Below, piece after piece: positions 23,892 to 32,705 of a stretch of 41,338 nucleotides of DNA (within the stretch, counting starts at the first letter, position 1; each line of letters starts with the position of its first letter). The notes under the pieces were generated by a model. It made no database searches. It was not told the DNA's origin and saw only the letters and a program-made list of their open reading frames with translations. The position numbers and the translations under genes were made by a program. Origin of the DNA: Planctomycetota bacterium (GTDB lineage Bacteria > Planctomycetota > Phycisphaerae > UBA1845); contig JAJRSR010000131.1 in the NCBI GenBank assembly GCA_024278695.1, positions 1 to 41,338 on the forward strand, written 5' to 3'.

Positions 23892-24947
23892 GTGGGCAAC
23901 AAGCGACCAACAACGACCAAAGGCAGCACCGGCGGAACACCGCAGCCCAAATTGCGCGTGCTCTTTTCGTGCGTGGGGCGACGCGTGGAGTTGATCCGCG
24001 CGTTTCGCCGGGCCGGAGCGGCGCTCGGCATCGGGCTTGAGGTCCACGGTGCCGACACGTCCCGCATGACACCTGCGGGCCAGCATGTGGATCAGTGCCA
24101 CGCGATTGCACCCATCTCGAGCCGCCACGCATCCAATCTTCTCGCGATTGTCAAACGTGCCAAGATTGATCTTCTCGTACCGCTGATCGACTCGGAACTC
24201 CAACTGATCGCCGATGCCGCAGAGACCTTTCGCGGCGTCGGTTGCACGCCGCTGATTTCCTCTCCGGAGGTGGTGCGTGTGTGCCGTGACAAACTTGCGA
24301 CCTTCGAGATGTTAACGAAAGCAAAGATTGACACGCCGAAAACTTGGTCGCTGCAAGAGACGCTCGCCCGCAAGCGTCACCGTTTCCCCTATTTTCTAAA
24401 ACCGCGCGCGGGTAGCGCCGCGATGGGCAACTACAAAGTCGATACCCTCGATGAATTGAAAGTGTTCGAACGCAGGGTACCCGATGCCATCGTGCAGGAG
24501 TTTATCACCGGCGTGGAGCACACGCTTGATGTCTACACGGGGCTAAGCGGCAAGCCGCAGTGCGCGGTGCCGCGCCGCCGAATCGAAGTCCGCTCCGGCG
24601 AAGTGAGCAAGGCACTGATCGTCAAGAATGCCAAGATCATGGACATCGGCATGCGCGTCGCCGCGGCGTTGGGTGATTGCCGCGGCGTCATCACGGTACA
24701 GTGCATCGTAACCCCGCGCGGGCGCATCCGCGTGATTGAGATCAACCCCCGCTTCGGCGGCGGCGTACCGCTGGCCATCCACGCGGGTGCAGATTTTCCA
24801 AAGTGGATTCTTAGTGAACGGCTTGGCAGAAAGCCGCGTATCAAAGCGGCCGGCTTTCGCGACGACGTGGCCATGCTGCGTTTTGATGACTCCGTGTTCT
24901 TGCCACGCGCGTCACGCCTGATGGATCGAAAGCCGAGTCGCCGATGA
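23892..24947 (+). CDS. ATP-grasp protein (CarB-like)
   Basis: A 351-residue ATP-grasp enzyme. A Rossmann-like N-terminus (LRVLFSCVGRRVELIRAFRRAG) precedes the ATP-grasp fold; the ATP-binding lysine is in FPYFLKPRAGSAAMG, VQEFITGVEHTLDVY is next, and IRVIEINPRFGGGVPLAI carries the Glu/Asn metal ligands. The family forms acyl-phosphate and ligates an amine or thiol; I cannot name the substrate. Similar proteins occur in surface-polysaccharide loci paired with HAD phosphatases. Start is uncertain: GTG 23892 (AAGGG 11 bases upstream) or TTG 23883. Its stop overlaps the HAD start as ATGA. A TATATATAA stretch at about 23859-23867 may be its promoter -10. Confidence 0.82.
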   Translation: MGNKRPTTTKGSTGGTPQPKLRVLFSCVGRRVELIRAFRRAGAALGIGLEVHGADTSRMTPAGQHVDQCHAIAPISSRHASNLLAIVKRAKIDLLVPLIDSELQLIADAAETFRGVGCTPLISSPEVVRVCRDKLATFEMLTKAKIDTPKTWSLQETLARKRHRFPYFLKPRAGSAAMGNYKVDTLDELKVFERRVPDAIVQEFITGVEHTLDVYTGLSGKPQCAVPRRRIEVRSGEVSKALIVKNAKIMDIGMRVAAALGDCRGVITVQCIVTPRGRIRVIEINPRFGGGVPLAIHAGADFPKWILSERLGRKPRIKAAGFRDDVAMLRFDDSVFLPRASRLMDRKPSRR

Positions 24948-25612
24948 AGGCGCTCGTCTTCGATCTTGATGACACGCTCTACGCCGAACGCACCTATGCT
25001 TATAGCGGTTTCGTGGCCGTCGCCACGTCGTTTGCCAAGCCCCTGGGAGACCCGGCGGTGAGCGCTGCGATCATGCGCGGGCTTTTCGATTCAGCCCACC
25101 GCCCGCGCGTGTTCAATGAAATCCTAAAGCAACAGAACCTAAGCGGTGAGGCCCAGTTGCTCGCCGACATGATCGATACGTTCCGCAAGCACCCACCCCA
25201 CATCTCGCTACTCGCTGACGCCGACGCCGCGCTAACCCGATTCAAGCCGACGCACAAGCTGGGGATCATCACCGACGGTCCGACCGTGCAGCAGTCCGCC
25301 AAGGTCAAGGCGCTGCGGCTCACCGGGCGCGTTGACGAGATCATCCTCACCGACGAGCTCGGGCAGGGGTTTGGCAAACCGCACCCCAAAGCCTTTGAAA
25401 CCATAGCCAAGCGGCTCGGGATGGCACACGATGAGTGTGCTTACATCGCCGACAACCTCGCGAAAGACTTCGTAGCCCCCAACGCACTGGGCTGGACGAC
25501 CGTACATATTGTTCGAGCCGATGGAATCTATCGCGATGCGCCCGTCGCCGACGGCGGCGTGCCGCAGCATGTCATCGAATCACTAGATGAACTCGATACG
25601 TTGCTGCCGTAA
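24944..25612 (+). CDS. HAD-family phosphatase, coupled to the ATP-grasp gene
   Basis: A 222-residue haloacid-dehalogenase hydrolase, class with an alpha-helical cap. Motif I is FDLDDTLY with nucleophile Asp7 and Asp9, motif II is in LGIITDGP, motif III is the Lys in GFGKPHPKAFE, and motif IV is YIADNLAKDF. It removes phosphate from a small molecule; substrate unknown. The ATG overlaps the ATP-grasp stop, so the pair probably works in one pathway, with the ATP-grasp enzyme using ATP to join two parts and the phosphatase finishing or proofreading. It converges with the TolC-family gene. Confidence 0.88.
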   Translation: MKALVFDLDDTLYAERTYAYSGFVAVATSFAKPLGDPAVSAAIMRGLFDSAHRPRVFNEILKQQNLSGEAQLLADMIDTFRKHPPHISLLADADAALTRFKPTHKLGIITDGPTVQQSAKVKALRLTGRVDEIILTDELGQGFGKPHPKAFETIAKRLGMAHDECAYIADNLAKDFVAPNALGWTTVHIVRADGIYRDAPVADGGVPQHVIESLDELDTLLP

Positions 25613-25801
25613 TCGCGAAGGGTTGCACTTAAGCCTGGATCCTGCGGCGAACGACATGGCGCTATGCCACAAGTAATCAAGAACATGGGCACGAGCACGA
25701 AAAACTCATCTATGTGGGAAAGCGGTCTTTGTGCTTTGTACCGGTAGAACCGGAAGCCGGGTGCCGTTGAAGCAGCCTCGAGGGATCATCATCCCTTCGG
25801 G
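25613..25801. other. Convergent intergenic spacer
   Basis: The 189 bases between the HAD and TolC-family stops show no convincing reading frame or RNA gene. Only the hairpin AGGGAT-catc-ATCCCT near the right end stands out. Confidence 0.5.
25781..25796 (-). terminator. Possible hairpin terminator of the RND operon
   Basis: A 6-bp perfect stem (AGGGAT/ATCCCT, 4-base loop) begins 5 bases after the TolC-family stop. No run of T follows on the minus strand, so intrinsic termination is weak at best. Confidence 0.3.
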
Positions 25802-27487
25802 CTAGTTGTCTGAGGCATCTTGCGCTGGCTCGTGACCGCTTGGCTCATCAACCGTCGCCCCGTAGCCTGAAGCCGCTGCGGCGTTCAGGTCGGTCCACGC
25901 TTGCCGCAGCCTGATCCGGGCCAGCGCCAAGTCCGCATCGGCGTTGATGAAATCACGCTGAGACTCATTCAAACGTGTGAGCGGTTTTCGACCGGCCAGG
26001 TAGGCGGCGCGGATGATACGCCGGTTCTCGCGAGAAGTCTCAAGATTCTCCCGCTGCAGCAGGATCTGCTCCCGCGCGTTGATGATATCGATCACGGCCG
26101 ACCGCACGTCGGAGTGGATCGCCAGTTTGACACGGTTCAGATTAGCCTGCGCTTCGGCCACGGCGGCCTCGGCGGCGCGCACGCTAGCCCTTCGCGACCC
26201 ACCCACGTACAGATCCCAACGCACATCCAAGGCACCGGCGGAGGATTGATCCACCTTGCCGTAGTTCCAGTTGGACCGACGATCGTAACCCCAAGTGCCA
26301 CTAATTGACACTGACGGCAGGAATAGCCCCTTGGCCGCCAGCACGTTCTGACGCTCGGTTTCGAGCAAAGCCTCAAACTGCCGCACGTCCGGCCGGCGCG
26401 CCTTGGCGCGAAGAATCCACGCCTCCACATCCGGCAGCGTCATCTCAGCTTCGGTTTCATCGGTCAGTGCGGACAGGGCCAACCCCGGCGGAAGATCGCC
26501 CGTAGGTAGCCCGATCAATTCAGCCAGCAACACGCGCCCAAGATCGCGCTGCCCAACGGCGGCCGTCACATTCGCTTGGGCTGCCGTAGCGCGCACGCGA
26601 AAGTTGTTCACGTCTGACTCGGTCGCACGGTTGGCGGCCATCAGCTTCAGGGTTTCATCGAGTTGCTCACGGCTGAATACGTCATCTGCACGGGCAATGC
26701 GCAACCGCTCCTCAGCAAGTTGCACCCGATAATAGGCCGAGTCAACAGCCTGGATAATCAACCGCCGCGCGTCACGAAAGGAATCGGCTGACGCCGCCTG
26801 TACGGACTTCGCAGCAAGAAGTTGAGCATTCCGTATGTACCCATCAAAAAGAACCCACGCCCCCGTGATCGAAGTCGAATGCTCACTAAACGGACTGGTG
26901 TTGGGCTCCGCACGAGCCGACGCGCCAAGTTGCGGCAAACGAATGACACTGAGAAGCACCGTCGTGGCCGGATCATCCGTGTCGATCACCCCCTGCGGTG
27001 TCGTGGGCAGTTGCAGAAGTGAACTCAACCGATTGCGGCTGACCGGCGTCTGAAACGTACGCGCATCACTGTGTGAGAAGGACACGCTTGGGAGAAAACG
27101 CGATATGGCCTGCTGGATCTGCGCGGTCGCGACCATGAGACGGGCCTGCGCAGCGTGGAGATCCGGATTGGACCGCACCGAGATCCGGCGCGCGTCCTCG
27201 ATAGTCAACACATCCTCCGGCAACAGCGATTCCACCTCGGCCGGCTCAACCGGCGCCTCTTCATGACGGAGCACGCTGAGACGCCCCACCGGCAGCGTCA
27301 TCAACGCTTGATTCTGACGCCGAACGACGGCTTCCACACGATCCGCCATCGGCCGACAACCAACGCCGGCTATGGCTGGAAACAACGTGGCCAGTGCGAG
27401 TAACCACACAGACCAACCGCATCTCACCGGCCCGGACGAAGCAGAAACAATAGTTACATCTTTTCGGACGAATATACGGCTCATCAT
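25802..27487 (-). CDS. TolC/OprM-family outer-membrane efflux lipoprotein
   Basis: A 561-residue channel component of a tripartite efflux pump. It has the repeated long-helix pattern of outer-membrane factors (PDLHAAQARLMVATAQIQQAIS; later ARRPDVRQFEALLETERQNVLAAKGLFLPSVSISG), and a hydrophobic N-terminal segment ending AIAGVGC with Cys44 as the probable lipobox cysteine, so it would be lipid-anchored. The N-terminal region before the hydrophobic core is long (~25 residues). ATG 27487 overlaps the RND pump stop (ATGA). The last ~30 residues are hydrophilic and probably disordered. Confidence 0.88.
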   Translation of the reverse strand: MMSRIFVRKDVTIVSASSGPVRCGWSVWLLALATLFPAIAGVGCRPMADRVEAVVRRQNQALMTLPVGRLSVLRHEEAPVEPAEVESLLPEDVLTIEDARRISVRSNPDLHAAQARLMVATAQIQQAISRFLPSVSFSHSDARTFQTPVSRNRLSSLLQLPTTPQGVIDTDDPATTVLLSVIRLPQLGASARAEPNTSPFSEHSTSITGAWVLFDGYIRNAQLLAAKSVQAASADSFRDARRLIIQAVDSAYYRVQLAEERLRIARADDVFSREQLDETLKLMAANRATESDVNNFRVRATAAQANVTAAVGQRDLGRVLLAELIGLPTGDLPPGLALSALTDETEAEMTLPDVEAWILRAKARRPDVRQFEALLETERQNVLAAKGLFLPSVSISGTWGYDRRSNWNYGKVDQSSAGALDVRWDLYVGGSRRASVRAAEAAVAEAQANLNRVKLAIHSDVRSAVIDIINAREQILLQRENLETSRENRRIIRAAYLAGRKPLTRLNESQRDFINADADLALARIRLRQAWTDLNAAAASGYGATVDEPSGHEPAQDASDN

Positions 27488-30400
27488 GGTTCCACGTTCA
27501 CGGGTTGCATGTTCGCGGCCTCTTCGACGGCTTCCTGGCTGGGATAGTTTCCACCGAAACGAAGCCAAACGATCACACGCCGCGCGTCATTCAATAGCAG
27601 GTACAGCGCCGGCACGACGACCAGCGTCAATACCGTAGCGAAGATAATGCCAAAAGATAGCGAGGTGGCCATCGGGATCACCGACTGCGCCTGACTGCTA
27701 CGCTCGAGAAGCAGCGGCAAAAGCCCGCCAACCGTTGTCATCGAGGTTAGCACCACCGCGCGGAACCGCAGCTCACCAGCAGCGAGCACGGCCTCGTACA
27801 CCGACCGCCCCTCACCCACGCGACGGTTGATCGCATCGAGCAATACCAGAGAATCGTTCACAACAACCCCCGACAGTGCCACGATACCGAACAAGCTCAT
27901 CATCGTAAGATCAAGCCCGAGGATCGCGTGACCCGCAACCGCACCGATGAGACCGAACGGCACGGCCGCCACGATCACGAACGGCTGCACATAGGATCGA
28001 AGCATGGACGCCAAGACGGCATAGATCGCCATCATGGCCATGATGTAACCGCGCGACAAGCTGGTGAGGGATTCGTTCAAACGCTCGCGATCGCCGCCGA
28101 ACTCCCAACTCAGGCCGTTGTAGTCGGCCACGACATCGTCAAGAAAACCGGCTTCAAGCCTCTCCATGATCTGCTCGGCATTCGCGAGCCGCTGATCCAC
28201 GTCGGCCAACACACGCACGCGACGCTTCGCGTCTTGGTGCATGATGTTGGCGTAACCGCTGGCCCAGTGTACGTCGGCCACTTCAGTAAAGGGAATCTCG
28301 CGCCCCTGTACCGTCTTGATACGCAATGATTCGAGATCGGCCACGCTGCGCCGCTCGGCGTCGGGGTACCGCACGCGAACCTTGACCTCATCACGACCAC
28401 GATACAACCGGACGGCCTCACCGCCGTAGAAACCATTGCGAAGCTGCTCCGCCACGTCAAAGAGCGTCAGCCCCAGCGCTCGTGCCGACGGCTTTAGCGT
28501 AACGCGCATCTCGCGTTTCCCGGTAATCAAATCATCCGAGACGTTGGTCACCCCCTCGAACTCACTGAGTTTTTCTTTGATACGATCGGACGCGTCGGCC
28601 ATCGCATCGAGATCAAAGCCGAGCAGCCGGACTTCAATCGGTCGATCGGTGGGTCCGAATTGTTGGTGCGTCATACGAAACTCGGTCGCATCATGGACGG
28701 GGCCAATAGCCTCGCGCCACTTGGCCATGATGATGTCGTCGCGAATCTTCCGCTTCTCGGCGGCCATCAGTTCGATCCGCGTTTCGCAAAGATTGCTACC
28801 ACGCACCGGCAGAAAATCTGCAAACTCACCCACAATGGAATAAACCTGCTGCACAAGCGGTTCACCCGTGGGCGTTTGCAGGTCCGGGTCGTCATTGAGC
28901 GACAGAGCCGCAGCCTCCACGATATCCATCGTGCGTTTCGCTACCGACGCGGGGGCACCCTCGGGAAACCGCACACGCACGCGAAGCCGGTTGCTATCTT
29001 CTTTCGGAAGCAACACCAGCGGCGTTCGACCGCCAGCCACCAATCCCACCACCAACAGCAACGCGAAAACCGTCAGCGAAAGCGTGACCATTCGAAACTC
29101 GATCGCCAACCGGTAGACCGGCCGGTACCACCGCGTCACAACGTGTTCGATGGTCCGCTCGATTCGAACACGCGCCGGATGCGGTTTCTTCTCGCGTTTG
29201 ACAGCACCGAGCGGTGTACGATGATTGAGGTGCGTCGGCAGAATCACAAACGCTTCGATAGCCGACGCCGCAACCGCTCCGATCACCACAACCGGCAGGA
29301 CATGAATGAACCGCCCCATCACCCCAACAACGTACAACAGCGGGACAAACGCGATAATCGTCGTAACGGATGCACCAAGAACCGGTAGCGCCATTTCGAG
29401 CGTACCGTTGACAGATGCCAATGCCGGTTCCTCCCCGCGGCGACGGCGTGCGTGAACGGCTTCGGCAATCACAATGGCATCATCCACGATGATGCCGGAC
29501 ACCATAATCAATGCGAACAGGCTGATCATGTTGACCGTCGCACCGGACCAACCCATCACGAGCAACGCACCAGCGAAGGAAGTCGGAATACCTACGACCA
29601 CCCAAAACGAAAGACGCACATCAATAAAAATAGCCAAGATTATGAACACGAGCACGATGCCCATCGCGCCGTTTTCGATGAGCATACCGATCCGGCTGTC
29701 GATCTCGCGCGAGCCGTCGGCCCAGACGGCCATGTCGAGCCTGTCGGGGAGACCAGCCTGCCTCGACGCCACATAGTCGCGCACGATTTTTGCGATGGTC
29801 GTCGCGTCTTCGGTCGGGGTCTTAAAAACCTGCACCACCACCGCAGGCCGACCCTCAAACCGACCGTGCACAACACCTTCCTCGAAGCCCTCACGGACCG
29901 TGGCGATATCTCCCAAACGGACGGCCGCATCACCCTGTTCGAGCACGACGAGGTCTTCATAGTCCGTCGCGTGGTAACGCTGTCCGGTCACCCGAAGCGT
30001 CACTTCCTCGTTGGCGGTTCGGATAACACCGGCCGGAAGGTCCATACTACTTTGAGCGACAACGGCCATCACCTGCGAAATGGAGAGGTTGTACGCCAGC
30101 AGCGCATCCTCAGACACCTCGATGATAATCTCATCCTCCCGCACGCCGGAGAGCGACACCTGCGAGATTTCCGGGTGAGCCGTCAGATCCGACTCGACCT
30201 CCTGCGCGGTTCGCTTGAGCGTACGCTCAGAGGCTTCACCAAAAACGGCCACGTTGACGACAGGCGTGCGGAAGAAAACTTCGGAGATCGCAGGTTTCTC
30301 GGCTTGGGCAGGCCAATCGGTAATAAGATCCACGCGATCTTTGACTTCTTGCAGTGCAAGCTGTGGGTCACGTCCGCCTGTGCGCAACCCCACCCATACC

Positions 30401-30681
30401 GTACCGAAATTCTCATTAGCTGATGAAGATATCTTGCGGACACCGCGAACACCGCGCAACGCTTCCTCAATCGGAGTGCAGATCGACTGTTCGATATCCA
30501 GCGCACTGGCACCGGGATACACAACCTCCACGGCAATATGATCGAGTGAGGCTTCGGGGTAGGACTCGCGTACCATGCCACGAGCGGAAAGCCAACCGCC
30601 CACGAGCATGCATACCATGAGCAGGTTGACGAGTACGGGATTGCGAACCCCTCCCGCGATGAGACCGCGGAGAAGCTGCAT
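27484..30681 (-). CDS. RND-family efflux pump inner-membrane subunit
   Basis: A 1065-residue AcrB/HAE1-like proton-driven exporter with 12 predicted helices and two large periplasmic loops. GIIVDDAIVIAEAVHARRRRGEEPALASV in the fourth helix keeps the two proton-relay aspartates typical of AcrB-type and CzcA-type pumps. The repeated second half has GVVVNDSLVLLDAINRR. CzcA-type metal residues are not obvious, so drug or lipid export is as likely. It lies between adaptor and TolC-family channel, all leftward with a 1-base gap and an ATGA overlap, a complete tripartite operon. Substrate unknown. Confidence 0.92.
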   Translation of the reverse strand: MQLLRGLIAGGVRNPVLVNLLMVCMLVGGWLSARGMVRESYPEASLDHIAVEVVYPGASALDIEQSICTPIEEALRGVRGVRKISSSANENFGTVWVGLRTGGRDPQLALQEVKDRVDLITDWPAQAEKPAISEVFFRTPVVNVAVFGEASERTLKRTAQEVESDLTAHPEISQVSLSGVREDEIIIEVSEDALLAYNLSISQVMAVVAQSSMDLPAGVIRTANEEVTLRVTGQRYHATDYEDLVVLEQGDAAVRLGDIATVREGFEEGVVHGRFEGRPAVVVQVFKTPTEDATTIAKIVRDYVASRQAGLPDRLDMAVWADGSREIDSRIGMLIENGAMGIVLVFIILAIFIDVRLSFWVVVGIPTSFAGALLVMGWSGATVNMISLFALIMVSGIIVDDAIVIAEAVHARRRRGEEPALASVNGTLEMALPVLGASVTTIIAFVPLLYVVGVMGRFIHVLPVVVIGAVAASAIEAFVILPTHLNHRTPLGAVKREKKPHPARVRIERTIEHVVTRWYRPVYRLAIEFRMVTLSLTVFALLLVVGLVAGGRTPLVLLPKEDSNRLRVRVRFPEGAPASVAKRTMDIVEAAALSLNDDPDLQTPTGEPLVQQVYSIVGEFADFLPVRGSNLCETRIELMAAEKRKIRDDIIMAKWREAIGPVHDATEFRMTHQQFGPTDRPIEVRLLGFDLDAMADASDRIKEKLSEFEGVTNVSDDLITGKREMRVTLKPSARALGLTLFDVAEQLRNGFYGGEAVRLYRGRDEVKVRVRYPDAERRSVADLESLRIKTVQGREIPFTEVADVHWASGYANIMHQDAKRRVRVLADVDQRLANAEQIMERLEAGFLDDVVADYNGLSWEFGGDRERLNESLTSLSRGYIMAMMAIYAVLASMLRSYVQPFVIVAAVPFGLIGAVAGHAILGLDLTMMSLFGIVALSGVVVNDSLVLLDAINRRVGEGRSVYEAVLAAGELRFRAVVLTSMTTVGGLLPLLLERSSQAQSVIPMATSLSFGIIFATVLTLVVVPALYLLLNDARRVIVWLRFGGNYPSQEAVEEAANMQPVNVEP

Positions 30682-30682
30682 G

Positions 30683-32164
30683 CTATCCGCCTCCGTGCCG
30701 CGACACAGAACCCTTTGCGAGCACCACGCGCCGCAGAGGAGAAGGCTTGGCCGTCAAGACAACCTCGGACGCAGTAGCTGGCACCAGTGAGGTTGTACGC
30801 TCATCGCGTAGGCGAACGCGCATGCCCACGATCGGCTTGAGAAGACGTGATGTCACGATCAGATCACCCGCCGCCAGCTCACACAATTCCGTACCGGCGC
30901 GACCATCGTAATCGACCAGCACCTCATCCCCGATCGAACGAAGCATCGGCACACTACGACGTGCGAGATGCCCCACAAGAGGATCACCGCCGGAGGGATC
31001 GGGCTCGAACACATAGACCCAGTGGTTGTCGTACACGGCATGCCGCGGCGCAAGCAACGCCCCTTCGAGCGGACGGGCGGGCAGCTCGGTGCTGCAAAAC
31101 ATGCCTATCGACAACGCGGGGCCTACCTGACCCTCGCCATCGACCACCACACCGACCATATCAACATCACGAATCTCAACCACCATCCGCGCGGTCCGCG
31201 TGGCCTCATCCATTCGCTCAAACCGTGATACGATACCCTGCCAGGAATACTCCTGACCGCGAAGCGACCAGCGAACCGTCACCCGCGGCGCGGATTCCAG
31301 ATTACCCTGCGTCAAAGCATCCGGGCGGACCGACTCGTCCAGCCAAACCAGATCGCGCGGATCAAGGGCGACAGACACCTCAAAGGCGCTCATATCCGTA
31401 ATTCGCGCCATTGAAAAATGCGCCGTAACGACCTGCGACTCGTTGGCTTGAACCAACTCGACGCGGGCCTTGAACGGGCAGAAAATCTTCGTGTTCTTGA
31501 GATCCTGCTTCGCACGAGTCAACTTGGCGCGCGACGCGTCGAGCTTGGCCTGCGTGTCCAGCTTCAGATGCGGGATCATCGCCTTGCGATTCTCCAGCTC
31601 CGTCACCACATCCTTCTGTAGCAGGAACTTCTGCATCGACACATCCACATCGCGCGAGGTGCCAACTTGATCCACCTCGTAGAGCCGGCGCGACGTCTCC
31701 AAGTCGCGTTTCTCGATCTCCAACATCTTTCGCGCGTTGGCGATGCGACCCTCGATGTTCGTCAGCTCCTGGGCATGACGATCCAGCGCCGCGTTAAGGG
31801 CGCGTGTTTCCGCCTCAACCTGGCGAACACGCGTCTCGTACACCGTCGCCTCGATCTCAAAGAGCAGATCGCCTTTTGGAATGACTTTGCCCTGCTGCAA
31901 GTCGGGATGGACGCGCAACAGCTTGCCGGTGACCTGGGGAACGACGTCGATTTGCTTCTTCGGTCGAACAGATCCGTGGCCTATGATGGGTGCCCGCTCA
32001 GTCCGCGCTATGACCGGCGTCACCGCCACCTCAAGCACGCGGACCGTGCGTTCCCGCGTCGGCGGAGCCGGCTTGGTCCAGATCAGCCCCACGCAAACAC
32101 CCACCCCGCCCAAGAGAAGCGCAGAGGTCAACGCCAGATTGATTCGTCGCCGCATTCGTTCCAT
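30683..32164 (-). CDS. RND efflux periplasmic adaptor (HlyD/MFP family)
   Basis: A 493-residue membrane-fusion protein, longer than the usual ~380. An N-terminal hydrophobic segment (LALTSALLLGGVGVCVGLIW) anchors it. VVPQVTGKLLRVHPDLQQGKVIPKGDLLFEIE is the first half of the lipoyl domain; a long alpha-hairpin follows (residues ~110-210, rich in Glu, Arg, Lys and Ala) and the second lipoyl half reads TKIFCPFKARVELVQANESQVV. ATG 32164 is chosen; ATG 32155 is a possible alternative. It links pump and channel. First gene of the operon. Confidence 0.88.
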   Translation of the reverse strand: MERMRRRINLALTSALLLGGVGVCVGLIWTKPAPPTRERTVRVLEVAVTPVIARTERAPIIGHGSVRPKKQIDVVPQVTGKLLRVHPDLQQGKVIPKGDLLFEIEATVYETRVRQVEAETRALNAALDRHAQELTNIEGRIANARKMLEIEKRDLETSRRLYEVDQVGTSRDVDVSMQKFLLQKDVVTELENRKAMIPHLKLDTQAKLDASRAKLTRAKQDLKNTKIFCPFKARVELVQANESQVVTAHFSMARITDMSAFEVSVALDPRDLVWLDESVRPDALTQGNLESAPRVTVRWSLRGQEYSWQGIVSRFERMDEATRTARMVVEIRDVDMVGVVVDGEGQVGPALSIGMFCSTELPARPLEGALLAPRHAVYDNHWVYVFEPDPSGGDPLVGHLARRSVPMLRSIGDEVLVDYDGRAGTELCELAAGDLIVTSRLLKPIVGMRVRLRDERTTSLVPATASEVVLTAKPSPLRRVVLAKGSVSRHGGG

Positions 32165-32336
32165 ACCACACCCATCAGAATCCGCACCGCAAACCAACCA
32201 CGGATAGCCGAAGCCCCAAAATAGCCAATAAAGCCGCGTCCGGCACCCCCATGATAACGACAGGAATCCCGGATCGCGCCGCAGTTGTCCGTGCCGCGGC
32301 CGGATTTGTCAATCGCTACGCCACGGCAAGTAAATC

Positions 32337-32531
32337 CTAGTTCAGATATCGTCCCCACAACATCATATTGGCCAACCCAACCGGCAGGACGGCACCTCCC
32401 CAGGATTGTCGATCAACGCCATTTAGTCCTATAATAATCAGCGTAAATTCGCCGATAGTGCAGATAATAAAGAAAACAGGTCTCAAGGTCTCACCGAAAT
32501 CGTGCTGGTATGATTTGTTTCGGCACACCAT
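32337..32531 (-). CDS. Possible small membrane protein (64 aa)
   Basis: An open frame with a hydrophobic core PVFFIICTIGEFTLIIIGLNG then a turn (VDRQSWGG) and a second hydrophobic stretch VLPVGLANMMLW, compatible with two membrane helices. Codon composition is AT-richer than neighbours, and no clear ribosome-binding site precedes ATG 32531. It could be a real orphan gene, perhaps acquired, or chance. It lies in the 541-base gap between the efflux operon and the sulfotransferase. The remaining sequence there shows no other credible gene. Confidence 0.35.
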   Translation of the reverse strand: MVCRNKSYQHDFGETLRPVFFIICTIGEFTLIIIGLNGVDRQSWGGAVLPVGLANMMLWGRYLN

Positions 32532-32585
32532 GCCGCCGGTCACGACGTCGTGATACCGCTTCGCCCCCTCCTGGCCGGTCGGGCG

Positions 32586-32613
32586 TTGTATTTTTTGACG
32601 CCCCACCTATAAA
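32586..32613 (+). promoter_or_regulatory. Candidate promoter upstream of the sulfotransferase gene
   Basis: TTGTAT (32586-32591) is 16 bases from TATAAA (32608-32613). TATAAAT is flanked by complementary CACC/GGTG. The ATG is 93 bases further on. Confidence 0.4.
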
Positions 32614-32705
32614 TGGTGCGAGCGTGGGTTTGAGATTCCAAAGCGGCAACCGGCAGACACCCGGTCGCGGTTTGCCCGCACACAACCTCGGTAACACTGA
32701 TAGCC

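Noticed and set aside
29452-30423. 323-codon antisense frame over the RND pump gene
   Set aside because: Shadow frame of the conserved pump gene; His/Arg-rich with no domain.
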